Origin: Lactobacillus kullabergensis
GTDB lineage: Bacteria; Bacillota; Bacilli; Lactobacillales; Lactobacillaceae
Assembly: GCF_000967195.1 (NCBI RefSeq)
Contig: NZ_KQ033871.1
Coordinates: 1,487,312-1,551,311 of the forward strand
Direction of reading: 5' to 3'
Length of the DNA stretch: 64,000 bases
In this document: one piece after another, positions 63,897-64,000 of the stretch
Layout: each line of letters starts with the position of its first letter
How positions within the stretch are numbered: position 1 is the stretch's first letter
Position numbers and translations under genes: made by a program
The notes under the pieces: model-generated
Seen by the model: only the letters and a program-made list of their open reading frames with translations
Databases searched by the model: none
What the model was told of the DNA's origin: nothing

Positions 63897-64000
63897 ATGG
63901 AGTCTTTAGAAGATTTAGTTCGGATTAAAAATACAACTAATAATGAAGAAGAAATTATCAAATTTATAATTGAAAAGCCAGAACAAGTAATTAATATGTC
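63897..64000 (+). CDS. RpiR-family transcriptional regulator (partial, runs off the window)
   Basis: The first 34 codons are visible (MESLEDLVRIKNTTNNEEEI then IKFIIEKPEQVINM), matching the N-terminal HTH_6 region of RpiR/MurR regulators (pattern EExIxxFIxxxPEQVxNMS). GGAGG sits ten bases ahead of the ATG. Divergent from operon E; RpiR proteins normally carry a C-terminal SIS domain that senses sugar phosphates, so it probably controls that operon. The remainder is outside the window. Confidence 0.7.
   Translation, partial: MESLEDLVRIKNTTNNEEEIIKFIIEKPEQVINM

Overview
This 64 kb window is AT-rich chromosomal DNA from a fermentative low-GC Firmicute, almost certainly a Lactobacillus sensu stricto (acidophilus/delbrueckii-type). 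The evidence is the complete fabT-fabH-acpP-fabK-fabD-fabG-fabF-accB-fabZ-accC-accD-accA cluster with a divergent birA lacking the repressor HTH domain, the rpoE-pyrG-murA block, a C69 dipeptidase, acetolactate decarboxylase, and a strong expansion of mannose-family PTS permeases. The exact species cannot be fixed. The number of PTS operons suggests a gut or insect-gut niche, but that is inference. I see no rRNA, tRNA or CRISPR array.

Layout. 0-10 kb: an amino-acid permease, a LytTR/DUF3021-controlled ABC exporter, a pair of half-size ABC exporters, rsgA, acetolactate decarboxylase and an orphan HEPN-motif protein. 10-17.6 kb: decayed coding remnants, guaA, a guanine-type purine riboswitch controlling xpt-pbuX, an aminoglycoside phosphotransferase-fold kinase, a nonsense-mutated Xre regulator and a C69 dipeptidase. 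17.7-38.4 kb: a sugar island with four mannose-family PTS operons (A-D), two GntR regulators, three SIS-domain proteins, a FrlD-like kinase, and a LevR/sigma-54 fructan operon with an intracellular GH32 and a ROK fructokinase. 38.8-54.9 kb: housekeeping genes (murA, pyrG, rpoE, a DUF1934 protein, an MFS carrier, the fatty-acid synthesis operon, birA). 55-64 kb: a frameshifted ABC exporter, an Rgg-type regulator with a 14-residue hydrophobic peptide gene just downstream, an HD phosphohydrolase, a fifth PTS operon (E) with a SIS protein, and the start of a divergent RpiR-type regulator.

How the genes work together. Operon B (21.9-27.4 kb) combines a complete IIA-IIB-IIC-IID permease, two SIS proteins with FrlB-like C-termini and a PfkB kinase with the FrlD N-terminal signature. 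That is the gene set expected for uptake and breakdown of fructosamines (Amadori products such as fructoselysine). Operons A and C have IIB, IIC and IID but no IIA, and may borrow the IIA of operon B. B and C are transcribed back to back from a 150 bp region with two copies of a 15-bp palindromic operator and a cre site, so they are probably co-regulated, possibly by the GntR protein downstream of C. Operon D (lev) has a near-perfect sigma-54 promoter and its own LevR activator.

Points most worth a second look: the fructosamine-type locus with IIA sharing; the Rgg/short hydrophobic peptide pair; the natural Cys-to-Asp change at the fosfomycin-target position of MurA; the pyrG leader with GGGC start and attenuator (CTP-sensitive reiterative transcription); a FabT-like box in front of birA; and several clean examples of gene decay (amber codon, homopolymer frameshift, orphan coding fragments, an IS-end remnant).
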